Of a stretch of DNA of 64,000 nucleotides, positions 9,897 through 22,100 are shown one piece after another. Within the stretch, counting starts at the first letter, position 1; the number at the start of each line of letters is the position of its first letter. This DNA is from Euclidia mi (Eukaryota; Arthropoda; Insecta; Lepidoptera; Erebidae). The notes under the pieces are model-generated. The model did no database searches. It was not told where the DNA came from and saw only the letters and a list, made by a program, of their open reading frames with translations. The DNA is taken from contig OX123182.2 in assembly GCA_944739405.2 (NCBI GenBank), positions 37,883,598 through 37,947,597 of the forward strand. Reading direction: 5' to 3'. Made by a program: the position numbers and the translations under genes.

Positions 9897-11098
9897 ACGT
9901 CTATAAGCTGTTTTCCAGGGTCATCACGAACCGTCTCGCGCGTAGACTCGTAGGCACCATAGACCACATCCACACAGTGCGGCAGATTATACAGAAGACA
10001 GAGGAGTATAATCAGCCCCTGTGCTTAGCGTTTGTGGACTATGAGAAGGCCTTTGACTCCATCGAAACCTGGTCTGTTCTGGAGTCTTTGCAACGGTGCC
10101 AAATCGATTGGCGGTACGTCCAAGTACTGAGAGGTCTGTATGACGCCGTGACTATGACCGTCCAAGTACAGAAACAGCAGTCTGAACCTATCCACCTGCA
10201 TCGAGGTGTGAGACAAGGGGATGTTATCTCCCCCAAATTGTTCACAAATGCAATGGAGGATATGTTCAAGATGCTGCACTGGAAAGGACGCGGTATTAAC
10301 ATAAACGGCGAGTACCCCTCACACTTAAGATTTGCAGACGATATCGTTATCGTGGCTGAAACCGTGCAAGACTTGCAGTATATGCTGAGCAGCCTAGCTG
10401 ATTTTTCTGCTCGCATCGGTCTCCGGATGAACTTGGATAAAACCAAAATAATGTTCAATGAACATGTCTCTCCGGAACCGATTATCCTAAACGGGGTCCC
10501 TCTCGAAGTTGTTCAGGAGTACGTCTACCTTGGGCAAACCTTGCAATTGGGTAGAAACAACTTCGAGAGGGAGGCTTGCAAAAGAATACAGCTTGGCTGG
10601 GCGGCATATAGAAAACTCTTTCGAGTCTTTTCGTCATCCTAACCGCAAAGCCTTAAGACAAAAGTCATCAACGAGTGCGTCCTACTTGTTATGACTTACG
10701 GTGCCGAGACGTGGACACTGACGGTGCGACTAGTCCACCAATTTAAGGTCGCTCAGCGAGCTATGGAGAGGGCTATGCTCGGAGTTTCTCTGTAGAATCG
10801 AATTCGTAATGAAATTATCCGACAGAGAACCAAGGTAATCGACATGGCTCAGAGAATTAGCACGTTGAAGTGGCATTGGGCTGGTCACATCTGTCGCAGA
10901 ACCGATAACCGATGGAGTAGCCATGTTCTAGAGTGGAGACCGCGCCTTAGCAAACGTAGTGTAGGACGCCCTCCGGCTAGATGGAGTGATGATATACGCA
11001 AAGTGGCTGGCAGCGGCTGGACACGAAGAGCCGAAAATCGGGCTCAGTGGCGTGCCATTGGAGAGGCCTATATCCAGCAGTGGACTACGGCAGGCTGA
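9897..11098 (+). pseudogene. RTE-clade non-LTR retrotransposon, RT and C-terminus
   Basis: The frame at 9872-10642 encodes the reverse transcriptase of an RTE-type LINE, starting within YKLFSRVITNRL. Motif A is FVDYEKAFDS, motif B GVRQGDVISPKLF and motif C RFADDIVIV. They are followed by the thumb (MNLDKTKIMFNEH) and the EYVYLGQTLQLGRNNFEREA segment. A small in-frame gap precedes TIDHIHTVRQ compared with usual RTE proteins. After a frame change near 10640 the C-terminus continues (INECVLLVMTYGAETWTLT, an in-frame TAG near 10794, then WHWAGHICRRTDNRW, GRPPARWSDDI, EAYIQQWTTAG). The endonuclease half is missing, cut off at the LTR edge. The 3' end is GATGATGAT-like. Confidence 0.9.
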
Positions 11099-11235
11099 TG
11101 ATGATAACTTTACTATACGTGGTGTAAAAATACCCTTAACGAAAACTGAAATCCTATATTGTACGGACCGATCACTACGAACATTTTTTACTTCGACAAC
11201 ATACCTAGAAAATTACTGGTTCAGAAAATTAATGA

Positions 11236-11503
11236 CGAGCCGGTGGCGTGGCGGGAGTGTAAACGACTGCCACGCCGAAGGTCGCGGGTTCGATTCCCGC
11301 TCAAGTCAAACATATGTGTGCATGAACATGGATGTTTGTCTTGGTCTGGGTGTTTCTATGTATAATATGTATGTATTTACAAAAAAAAAAAGTATATAAG
11401 TATGTTTATCCATTGTCTAGTACCCATAGTACAAGCTTCTGCTTAGTTTGGGACTAGATGGTGTTGTGTGAATGTGGTAGAATATTATTATTATTATTAT
11501 ATT
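11236..11503 (+). mobile_element. tRNA-derived SINE, family D
   Basis: The head has an A-box region (CCGGTGGCGTGGCGGGAGTG) and a clear B box (GGGTTCGATTCCCGC). The body contains CATGAACATGGATGTTTGTC and the tail is an ATT repeat (about 11480-11503). A reverse copy at 29670-29927 shares the whole length, and a tail piece lies at 22607-22680. Confidence 0.85.
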
Positions 11504-11929
11504 GAGGCTTAACGTCATTATGCAATTTTTCTAATTAGGTTGGTACACAATATATGCAATTACCCCGGCAATTTGTTCTATAGATATCCTATGCACCTAT
11601 GGATAAGAAGGTATTTCGGGAATTGGGCACACTTGTATTATCAGCTTAAAAAAAGTGTCTACTTAAAATAAATTTGTTTCCCCGGTATAATTTTTGCTTA
11701 GTATGACTTGGCATAATGTCCAAAACAAGTGGACTTCGGATTGGTGATGGGTCTTGTGACATCCTGTATACTATTAATAGCATTCTTCAAAAGCTAAAAA
11801 AATATAATAATTATCATATTACTATTTGAATATGATTTTCATCCATAACTGTATAAAAAGAAGTGGAACCCATACTAGCAAAATTAATACAATTATTTTA
11901 AGGAACACGGTCAGCATCATCAAGAGGCA
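11504..11929. other. AT-rich spacer
   Basis: Nothing recognised. Confidence 0.4.
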
Positions 11930-11985
11930 GCGATAGCCTAGCGGAGATACCAACAGACTGCCATGCGGAGCGTGTCAATACCTAT
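11930..11985 (+). mobile_element. SINE family B, head fragment
   Basis: GGCAGCGATAGCCTAGCGGA and ATACCAACAGACTGCCATGC match the head of the complete copy at 26093-26470. The rest is missing. Confidence 0.6.
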
Positions 11986-12029
11986 TTTTGAAGTTAAGTA
12001 CGTACAAAATATAATTTAAAAAGGGGTTG

Positions 12030-12330
12030 TATTTAACTGTTAGTCAAAAATACTAATTTTCCTCCAAAAATACTAATTGCAACACTAAGCTAAGTTGACG
12101 GAGCCCTGCTTTGCAGGGCTCCTATTCTTGGGAGCAGGGTCACAAGAGAACCTAACATAACCTATTAAGTTTTCTGAGTGGATAAGTTTCCCGAGCGAAC
12201 GAAACTTTTCATATCAAATGATATTTTGTAAAAAGATCATCATATTTGGTGTACAAATAGTATTTTAGTGTGCAAGTCAGTATTTTAGTGAAATAATCAA
12301 GTTTTTTTTGCGTAACTCACTTTAGTGTGT
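12030..12330 (-). repeat. Palindrome-core repeat with inverted flanking motifs
   Basis: The core GGAGCCCTGC-TTT-GCAGGGCTCC (12100-12122) and its neighbours CTAAGTTGAC and GAGAACCTAACATAACCTA match, in reverse, the duplicated unit at 39196-39511. On the left are two AAAATACTAAT-type words. On the right the inverted form AGTATTTTAGTG occurs at least twice. Confidence 0.6.
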
Positions 12331-12788
12331 TACAAAACATTTTTGATACGCTGTTAAAAATATCCCTTTAAAAAGTACAGTTAAACAAGGTTTGAATATA
12401 CATATTATGTCTAAAGACGCAAACACCTATCTATGACAAATATCTATTAGGCATGCAATACAGTAGTTTAATCATTAGTTGTTGGTATCTGTAAAAAGGT
12501 AACCAGTGTAATAGCTGTTAGGCTGTAACATCTTTATGACATTAAAACGCGGTATAATAGTTGAATTTCTTTTTAATAAAATCTTATAACAAAAACATTT
12601 GTAATACTGAAATGTCTACCACATGAAGTATAATAGTATAATACTAAAATATATTTTCGAGAGTTTATTATTCATCGTTAATAATAATCAACATGTGGAC
12701 TTCTAAATTTACATAGCGTAGATACTATTTACTTATGATGTAGGTAAAAATACTAAAGTTAACTCGGTCAAAGTTATTTGTATCTATT
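12331..12788. other. AT-rich region downstream of the receptor pseudogene
   Basis: No coding sequence or repeat recognised. It would include the 3' untranslated region of the receptor. Confidence 0.4.
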
Positions 12789-14491
12789 TTATAAATCGGA
12801 ACTAGCTTTTCTAAGGTACTTGTAATGTATAATTTCTAGAATAAATATAATGGAACACACTAACCACGAATTACTCATAAGATAAAAGCAGCTGCTAATC
12901 ATTACTAAATTCAACGGCTGTACCTCGTCATTATTCTTAATTGCCTTACATTCATCATAACATTCATTGATGATTTTTTCTATGATGCCAGCTTCTATCG
13001 AACGAACAAGAATAGAATCGATTGTTTTAGCAGCTGGCCAACCTGCTCGCATTAAATAACTTACCATTGAGCTACTGATCGGTGTATCTAAAATTTGGAT
13101 AGAGTGACAATACCGCTGTCGTAAGAATCTATCTAAGGTAAGTATAAATCTTTCGCCTTGTACAATACGTTTCAAGTAAATTTCGAGATCAGACATTTGA
13201 ATCATTTTGTAATTTTTCTCAAAATGCGTACCGGTATAAAAGGCCAGCATTGTCCGAGTACCGAAATAACTATCTACCCTATTTATTGCATCTTCGAGGG
13301 ATTCAAATCGTGGCTCTAGAATTAAAGTTTGAAGAGAGTCAACTAGGTATCCTTGATACATAATATCGATTAGAAAGCAAAACCAAATCCAGAGCAAAAA
13401 TAAATAATTTAGGAGCGGCGTATTTGTCATATAATTTGCGGATTGGCCGAGTAAGACAGTAATTGCTTGGAAGCATATGCTGCTCCTTTTTTCTTGGCCC
13501 CGTAGTTTATATCTTCGTATAAGTTGTTGTAAGTGTTGCAGCAACAAAGAAGATGAGTGATAAACAAAGAAATGGAGTTATAATATTGGAAAACGGAATC
13601 AAAAGTCTTATCCACTCATGAATTTGTCGACGTTTAGGTCCAATCCAGCGTACATCATTAGCATAAAAAATGTGAGATGTCTGTGACACAGGATATTTGC
13701 CGTTTAGTAGATCACTTGGTAACAGCATGTCAGATATGTTATGAACCATGTCGCTGAGAGAATCTTCTGCTGATCTATTTGACCGGCCAAATGATTCTTT
13801 GATATATTGGCTATAAGCTCAACTGCAATACCATCGTATCCGCTGACTCCAGTGGTAGTATCGTTCTCAACACGCACACCGGCAAACGGTGGAAAATTAA
13901 TAACATTTATTCGAATGGGACATTTGTTAAAATTGTTGAATTTATTTGGAAACATCTTCTCGCCAAGTTTTAATGTTACTGGATTGAAATTGCCACAAAT
14001 GCTGTTGCTGTATGGAAAATATGTTGATATCGTTACGTCGTCGCTTTGATTTTTGCTTACAATCACTAAATCAGCAAGATTATTATTCGATGCAATTCTA
14101 ATAAAGGATGAAATATCTAATAGGATATGATCTTTCTCAAAGTCGAAACGAATAGGATATTTTAATTGTTCATTTATAAGAATTATAAAATCTTCGAATG
14201 TGCCTGGACGTTGGCAAAGAAAACAGTCTGTGCGTATCCAAATCGTTGCTTTATATTCAAGATGGTACTATTATTGTTATCAGACAGAGGAGTTATTATC
14301 ACAGAAGCAGGAAATTTCATCAAAAACTCATCAACTCTTTCTGGATCATTGTCACTCCACACCACTGTCATCACAAATCTATGTTGGTAGTAGTGAGATG
14401 TTACATTCACAGTTTTGTCTATTAGTTCTATATACACAGTGAAATTAGCCTCTGTTACTTGTAGAAGAACCAGAAGTATCCAATACGTCAT
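12789..14491 (-). pseudogene. Divergent ionotropic receptor (IR), three frame changes
   Basis: An intronless chemoreceptor of the insect IR family, which are ligand-gated cation channels of sensory neurons related to ionotropic glutamate receptors. Read in order it has a signal peptide (MTYWILLVLLQVTEA) and an N-terminal domain to about 14200. The S1 lobe follows (CPIRINVINFPPFAGV ... VSGYDGIAVELI, about 13795-13925), then M1 (IITPFLCLSLIFF) and a pore-loop segment (ITVLLGQSANYM). M3 (FLLWIWFCFLIDIMYQGYLV), the S2 lobe and a final helix (SWLVCSIIFILEI) complete it, about 565 codons, the usual length. The frame changes near 14205-14230, 13790 and 13545, each explained by one base. The frame is otherwise free of stops, so it is either a young pseudogene or an intact gene with assembly indels. 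Single-exon structure is common in lineage-specific divergent IRs. Confidence 0.85.
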
Positions 14492-15122
14492 AATGAATGC
14501 TAAGCTAAGTAATAAATGAGTTATTTTTGTATCTTGACTATCAGTATGCTCACTGTTTGTTTATGTATCGTAAATGGATTCAAAGAATGAAAGTGTTGTT
14601 TGCTTTAATAGCATATAATTTATATTGATTTTACGACATCATTCAATTCCATTAAAACTTGATCGTAGTCCCCATAAGTCATGCAGGGCATTAATTTATA
14701 GTCGTATAATTTAATACTACCCCTTTCAAAGGAGTCGTGTGTCGACAATGGAATCGCTTGTAAATAAAGATTATGTAAGTAGAGAGTTTGCCTGCAAGTA
14801 AAATGAATTAAAAAAGTTATTTAACCTATTAAAACATATCACACACATTATCCGATAAGAATAGTTGGAAACACTCCTGTTGCGGCAGTTGAAACCTGAG
14901 TTTTGAAGCCCGAGAAAGTAAAAACATATGGTACGATTGCAGCTAACTACAACGGCGTTGCGGGCAACTTCTTACCTAATTTACTCTTAAGTGGGAAAAC
15001 ATTAATTTCAAATAATTGCTTATTTCACTATGTCGATCCAGGGCTCCTTAGGCGGATTACATGGAAACTGACCACTAGATTATACTAGACCTATATACCC
15101 CTCTGGTGATGACCATGCCATC
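14492..15122. other. Spacer upstream of the receptor
   Basis: Contains the presumed promoter of the IR gene, but no motif I can support. Confidence 0.35.
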
Positions 15123-15344
15123 TCAGGCGGTCTTATCAGCCACGACGAGGCTACCTCGGATGTAGACCTTCAGAATACCGTCAGCTCTTATAACGCCACT
15201 ACTGGGTGTCTTTGTCCGAGACTGGCCAGTTCTCGCTGGCATAAAAGAATACAGCAAAAATATATCCGTGATAAATTGCTCCCCACGTAATCCAATGATT
15301 CGCCTATCAGCTAAGTCAGCAAAAGACAAATATATAAGCAGCAA
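15123..15344 (-). other. Unidentified open frame, coding-like
   Basis: A 73-codon minus-strand frame (RTGQSRTKTPSSGVIRADGI and KVYIRGSLVVADKTA near its end) with more even base composition than its surroundings. I do not recognise it. The neighbouring sequence (14880-15120) has no matching frame. A fragment of an unclassified transposon is the most likely explanation. Confidence 0.3.
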
Positions 15345-16394
15345 TCATCGGCTACTCTAATATTACATACTTTTTTATATTTCCTGCTACTCATTATATT
15401 GTCTTGGCTTTTGAACATATATAAACGAGGAAGTTCAAAATCATTTGCAATTGATGAAAAGCTATGCTTAGTATTAGATACCAATAAACCTGATACAGAG
15501 GGTAAAAGCTAAACGAGTGTAATCTATATAGAATGAAGTTTAGTGACAGCCAAGCCTGTCTGTCTATTGTGTACCTAGGAGTATTTAAAAATCATCTATT
15601 AGGTATGTGTTTGTATGTTATTATGTGTATAGTAGTATATTATGTATGATTAGAAATCAGTGTCTATGTTGCTACTTCAATTTCTTATTGTTACTTTTTT
15701 CATGACTTGATATGTAACTTCCCTTCAAAAATAGTCAATCCCTTTTTGACTTTGAGTACGTACATGTAACTATCAGAGCAACGTCACATGTGCAATAATA
15801 AAGTAATGTGCTGCCTCTTACAGATGACCTTTTGCAAAGAAAATATAATTTATCTGAATAGACAAACCGTGGTTTCACTGTGCACTCAGTCATGAAAATC
15901 TACACTAAAAACAATTCTCTGAAACTAACAGCGGCAAACTACATTTTTACTAGTCTTATACTTTGAATGTCGTAGGTATTATTATGCACTCTTCTGCATT
16001 TACTGACATTCAAACTGCAAGGTAATAATATTTTAAATTTCAACAACGTTGACATTATGCTGTCCATTTTATAAGATTTGCCGCTCCATTAGAACTGTAG
16101 TAGAATATAAGTACCGACATTTAAATCAAAGTACATAATAACAAAATCAGTGCAAGTCTTTTGACAAATATTCCTCTTACTTTCACATTCATTTTGGCTC
16201 ACCTACGATCCTGTTTGAGCTAAGGACAATCCATTTGTCTTGTAGAATTAGCAGTTTTATATAAGCAATCATGGCATAGGTACATTGAAACCCTTATCCG
16301 AGCACGCTAAATAGAAGCTGGAAAGCTGTCAATTACAATAAACTTACTATTGCTTAGAATATTCATATAGTAGAGCTTTGCTGATTTCAGTATG
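15345..16394. other. AT-rich spacer
   Basis: Nothing recognised on either strand. Confidence 0.4.
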
Positions 16395-16625
16395 AAAGGG
16401 ACGGCTCGACTGAGGAATTGCTACCCTCTCACAGAAAATCAATGTAAAGTAACAGCATCTCAAAAGTCGCGTGCCCTTCGGTGAGTGAAAGTGCCGGAGG
16501 ACTCATCCCTTTCTCCTTCTCAATCATCCTGCTTCTCCTATTCCTTTTCCCATTCCAATTGGCGGCAACGCAGTTATGACTCATTTGGTGTTGCTTGTGT
16601 TGCCATCAGGCGTCTGCCGTCTACT
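16395..16625 (-). repeat. Interspersed repeat family H
   Basis: The reverse complement matches 25738-25998: CTACCCTCTCACAGAAAATC, GGTGAGTGAAAGTGCCGGAG and GGCGGCAACG-type words at similar spacing. A third copy lies at 42570-42755. There is no coding capacity. It could be a SINE or the end of a LINE. Confidence 0.65.
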
Positions 16626-16660
16626 ACTATAAAGAACCTAATCTTTAATTTTATATTTAT

Positions 16661-16915
16661 TTTTTATTTATAGACTCACGCCTGTATCCCCGAAAGGGTA
16701 GGCAGAGGTGTAAATATTACACCCACATTTCGCCATGAATTTTTAGGTCCCACGTAATAGGGGGTGAGCCTATTGCCGTTACCGGGCACATCACCAGACT
16801 CCGGCCGGGCTGCTACTGAGTATTAGGAAAAACCCAGTAACACTTTTGCTCGACCCGGGACCTCCGATCAGCAGTCGCATACGCTATCCAAGGGACCTGG
16901 ACCACGGAGGCAGCA
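16661..16915 (-). mobile_element. tRNA-derived SINE, family A
   Basis: On the minus strand the head reads GCTGCCTCCGTGGTCCAG, then a B-box region GGTCCCGGG, a body with GTGCCCGGTAACGGCAATAG and a 3' end CGGGGATACAGGCGTGAGTC. Full or near-full copies lie at 43836-44095 (+) and 46651-46855 (-), and 3' pieces at 24045-24110, 36404-36470 and 53846-53897. Confidence 0.85.
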
Positions 16916-16988
16916 TCCAATCATTTAAATAAAATGCAGGTGAGCAATACTGCTTTTCCCTACAACGATATTTTTTTTTATATCTTAA

Positions 16989-17180
16989 ACTAATATATAA
17001 AGCTAAAGAGTTTGTTTGGTTGAACGCGCTAATCTCGGGAACTACTGCACCAATTTGAAAAATTTTCAGTGTTAGATACTTAGCCCATTTATCGAGGAAG
17101 GCTATAGGCTATATAACATCCGACGGGAGCAGAGCAGTAGCCTTAAATAACGTGGGTGTAACCGCAGGCATCGTCTAGTA
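16989..17180 (+). repeat. Interspersed repeat family G
   Basis: Shares GAGTTTGTTTGGTTGAACGC, CCATTTATCGAGGAAGGCTA and GACGGGAGCAGAGCAGTAGC with the reverse copy at 27668-27880. About 200 bp, non-coding. Confidence 0.75.
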
Positions 17181-18485
17181 TAAAATATAAATCATAAAAG
17201 TATTTTGTTTAATTAATTTCTTATAACTTACAGTTACATAGTGATTCTCTATATCTATATGTGAACAGGCAGAGACCATAATATAACTCGATACGATGCT
17301 GATTAAGCAGCAGTAGTCAGTTTTGAACGTTTCTTTAAGTACACTGTCCCGGTGTTTGAAATGAAATCTTGCAAGATTAATTTTACCAACTTCCTGGTAT
17401 TCTTTGGAGCTGAAATTTTGCATGCATCTGTACGGCGTGCCACTGCAATATGAAGGTGCCAAGGTGCTGTTCTGATGACGGAGCTGGAAGGTGGTCATAA
17501 GGACGGTATCGTGTTTCTTATTGCTGATACACGATATACGATCCCATCGAGTTTGGGCTCGTTTGAATCGTATTGACCTGGTATATACCAGGTGATTTTT
17601 ACTTTTGATTTATTCTTACTTGCGTAGACCACATGGTAATTAGGTAATACATATAGTTTTGAATTGGTTGTTCTTCAGCAGATTCGTTACCAATGATTTA
17701 TTTATATTTCACACAATTAAAACTCCGTTGTGTATTATATTATAATTTATTATTAAAACAAAACTATACAACGTGTATACAAAATGCAAAAGTTCGTGTG
17801 CTCGAAATGTATTGTTCAAAAAATATTTACCATTATTTATTTATTTAGAAAATACATTTATATAAAGTTCACATACAATATTAACACGTAGAATAAGTTA
17901 GGTAATAAATTATCTTAGGCAGTAAAACCGCGAAATGTGTTCTTATGGTGATAACTATGAGTGGTGGTGGTATATATTTATTTTTTTGTAGCAGGCTCTG
18001 TTCTATGAACAAGAACTTCTTTTTTGTTTAATACCTGTAAAATGGGCATATTAATCTTAGATTATGATTAATTTGGTCTCTTTCTGATATATAAGGTTTA
18101 GCTGTTTCATATATGAAAAGGTTTTGAATCTACACTTCTACACTTTAATGAATTTGGTACTTCAAAGTTATGGTTGGATTCAGATGGAATTCAAAAGACT
18201 TATTATCAGAGCTACAGTTTGAATGTATAGTTGCCCTACGTTCTGAAATTAGCAAATTTATGACAGACACTTAAAAAAATACTTAAAAAAATTTCAGTGT
18301 GAGTACCTACATGTATCAAATTTTTATTGTTAATTAGATACATGTATTTACGCATAATAACATTTGTTTAGAGGTATTCACTTATATTAGACATAAAAAT
18401 TAAAAAACAATATGTAACTTAGTAGTGTTTAAATGTTCCATTTTTGTGCTTAAATCATTTTAATACATACTCAGTTCACGCTAGT
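17181..18485. other. AT-rich spacer
   Basis: Holds one 107-codon minus-strand frame (17175-17498) without recognisable domains, and a short palindrome CCTGGTATATACCAGG near 17580. Nothing else is supported. Confidence 0.35.
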
Positions 18486-18491
18486 TTTATT
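18486..18491 (-). promoter_or_regulatory. Candidate poly(A) signal for gene 1
   Basis: AATAAA on the minus strand, about 570 bp past the stop codon of the snakeskin-like gene 1. It is the first consensus hexamer I noticed downstream. Confidence 0.3.
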
Positions 18492-18822
18492 TACAAGAAA
18501 TTCATCTGTATTCGAGTGGTAAAAAATATAGAGACTCATAGATCTATATTTCTCCAAAGAATTAATTCTTTGTTAACGCAATCACACCGATTTTCTTAAT
18601 CTGAGCATTATTTTATATATTTAGATACTCAGTATAATTGTTATGCATGATAGCAAGCGAATATTCAGCAGCGGTCTTCTAAGGCTGCGTTTGCGATAGT
18701 TACAAAGATACAACTACATGTATAAGTATTTAAACAGTATGACCACATGTGAGATATACAAACTAGCATTACTCTATAGACGTGAACAGCACAATATATG
18801 AATATCAGACATTTATGAGATT

Positions 18823-18960
18823 TTACTGTTTAGGCACTTTGATTCCGATGGAGTCACACTTGGGTATTTTTCCTGACTCGTATACACCGTAGGCGTAAAC
18901 TGCCGCCGCAATATAAATGAGGGCTGAGATCCGTGTGCATGTCACACGTAGCTCAGGTCA
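18823..18960 (-). other. Coding-like open segment past gene 1
   Basis: On the minus strand a 45-codon open segment ends ALIYIAAAVYAYGVYESGK, IPKCDSIGIKVPKQ, stop. Its balanced composition and regular amino-acid mix look coding. Just upstream in another frame is MQFFSNPAYRFIHK. It could be a remnant of another exon or gene, or simply part of the 3' untranslated region of gene 1. No convincing splice acceptor was found. Confidence 0.3.
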
Positions 18961-19060
18961 CACTTGTGTATGAAACGGTAAGCTGGGTTGGAGAAGAACT
19001 GCATGCGGGCACAAAACGGTGATCGGACAAAAATGCCCTTATGTTATTGCAGGTGGAGGC

Positions 19061-19178
19061 TTATCCACCACGCTGGGTGAGGACTGCGTCGACGAGCAGA
19101 ACAGCTCCGTTGATGATGGCGAGCGATGCCTTCGCCAAGTTCTTGTTGGTCGCCTCGTTCTTGTAAGCGTGCTGGTAT
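19061..19178 (-). other. Gene 1, exon 4 (last coding exon)
   Basis: Acceptor TTACTCCAG, then the completion of an Arg codon, YQHAYKNEATNKN, the fourth helix and stop TAA after TQRGG. Confidence 0.85.
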
Positions 19179-22100
19179 CTGGAGTAATAATAAGGTATCT
19201 GTTCATACATCTGTAATGAAAGCTAGAATCATTTTCAATGGACGGCGAATATTAAAACCTTTCGTTAAAAGGCGTTTCTTGGTTTTATTAATGTTGATCC
19301 TAGTTCTGCCATATTGGTTGAGTTTACACGATTTAAAAGAAAACTTTTATGTTTTATTATAACAAGTAAATCTTCTGGGGAAACTCAACGGACAGAGAAG
19401 TAGTTTTTAAGGTTCAGAAACGATGCGTAAGGGCTATGTTTGGGCTACAGACAACGGAATCATGTGAACCATACTTTAAAAAATACAAAATTTTAACAGT
19501 GCCCAGTTTATACATTTATGAGGTTATAGTGTTTGTGAGACGTAACCTAAACCTATTTGATTTAGCCTCTGAAACGTACAATAGACAACAACGAGATATG
19601 TATCGCTTGTGTATGCGTAAAACAAATACTGCACTGATGCATAAAAGTGTATATCACATGGCTCCAGTAATATACAATAGATTACCGAAAGATATTAAGA
19701 CACTAAATCTAAATATGTTAAAAAAAAACCTGAAAGCTATGCTAATAGACAGATGTTTTATGACAAACATGATTATATAAATTATAACTTCAATATAAAT
19801 AGATAATGAATGTCATTTTAATATATCGACTTTTTATTTTCTGACATTTTAATTTATTGACATTTTACTTTCATGACATTTTAATTTATTGACATTTTAC
19901 TTTTATGACATTTTAATTTTTTGCCATTTTAAATTTATCGACTCTAATTGACATAATATGAATTTACTGATATTTTAATATGACATTTTAATCAATATTG
20001 CAATAATTTTAAAGATTTTATTTATTTTTTTTCTTCCATATTATATTATGTATTCATGGTGACACTGTAATAACTATTTTCAATATTTGTATTAATTATG
20101 ATATTTCGATGTTAGCGATCTACTGCCATCAAAATTTTGCATGCCTTGAACTGGTTGAAACACTTGGAACTTTTTATCTAATTAACAACACCATTGTAAC
20201 AGTGCTTTCTGCAATAATAAATGATTTGATTTGATTTGATTTATAAGACCTTAAGTCGGTTTCGTAGCTCCCAATTCATCTATTGATCTTCTAGGACAGA
20301 AACTCTTAGACTGCGGACATACTAAGCATCCAAAACGTAACCAAAGAAATAGTTCCCGTTATCATTACTAAGGATCGGAATTAAGGAAGCTAACATTGTC
20401 AAAAGTATGGATATGTCTAATTTTTAAATGTATTTCCGGTACTAGATTCCAGAAAATTTTGGATATTTAATGAAGGTTTTTTCAACAGTTTAAAACACCT
20501 TCATCAAAAATCCGAAATTTTCCAGAATCTAGTTCCGGAAACACATTTAAAAATTAAGCATATCCATACTTTTGACAATGTTAGCTCCCTGATTTCGATC
20601 TATCATTACTTGTGTTAACTCAGTTTTTGTCGCGGATCTAGATTTGGTGGTTGAGGCCCACCTTTGGAAGAAAACAAATATTTTTTAGATAAACCTGCAT
20701 CCCTTAACCATCTCAGTTCTATGCTCTAACGCCTTAGAGCAAAATTTTACTTCCTAGTCTTACAAGATTTGACGGCGTGATACAAGTCGGTATCCATTGA
20801 TTATATCCATACCTGTCGATAATGACGGCACCACTGGCTACGAACAAGGCGACACCGACGAGCGAGTAGAAGATGTCAATACGTTTGTGCGACGGAGTCT
20901 GCATGACGTAACCTGGAACGTGAGGTCATCGTTGATAAAATAATCATCATGTTATGTTTATAAAATTATTTGTCCTGAAATATCATCGAAGTTTGGACAA
21001 TAGATTTCTTAGTACTCAATAATTAAAGGATCTTTTTACGGCTCTAGTGGGGTAAAAAAGGCGGAGGAAGCTTTTTTGGGAATCTGCTGATTTTGAAACT
21101 AGCACTCTAAAAATTCGGGCAACAGCTAGTTTTATATAATATAATAATAACCTTGTATAAACACCGAGTCTGTACCTACCTAATATGTATGGTAATCAGA
21201 TAACTAAAAACATAATTACGTAGTCTAAATACATATATATAAATCATTCAGAAAACCTTTGCCGCGGGATTAGTGATCCAAAACGGCTTAGTGAGAGTTA
21301 TCAAAACAACTCGTCAGGTTGACCGATTTCCAAGCAGTAGGTACAGTAAAAGCACACGATAAATAGATACAACCATTCCGCTGCCGATTCGCAAGTCACA
21401 GAAAGGCTAAGTTATGGCCTTCAGACAGCGGATTCGCGGGTACGTTAGGGTGATAATGACTTAAAGTATTGAATTTGTATTGTAAAACAATTCTGATATG
21501 ACATGTTATCAGTTTGTTGGAATTGGGACTGGCGGCATTTCGACGAAATAAAAATACACATTTTCCTTGAATTTGGAAACGTACCTATGTATGTTTTTGA
21601 AATCTTAATATATAAAATCCTTGCGTTACTGACTGACTGACAGACACGCTACAGCCGAAACTATTGGGCGCAGGAAGCTGAAATTTGGCATGTTTGTTCC
21701 TTGGGGACCGTAGGGGTACACTAAGAAGAGATTTCCCGAAATTCCTACGAGATCGGCCAAAACGGGTAAATAAAAAAAAAATGCAGGCGTAGCTGCTGGC
21801 GTCCTCTAGTCTAAATATAATTATGTATTTAACGTTTATCAGTTTATTTAAAACCCTTCCGTTACAGACTGACTGGCAAGCTACGGCCAACATTTTTAGG
21901 GGCATATAGGGCTGCACTAAGAAGGGTTTTCACGAAATTCCCACGTGGTCAGACACAAACGGCCGAACTGAAAAAATATGTGGGTACCCTCCAGTAGGAG
22001 TCATGCTCTAGTACTTAATTTATATTTTCTTTGTACTTAGAACCATTTGTATTTCCTTGTCATCTGAATATTTTTTTCGTTTATTAAAAATAAATTGATA

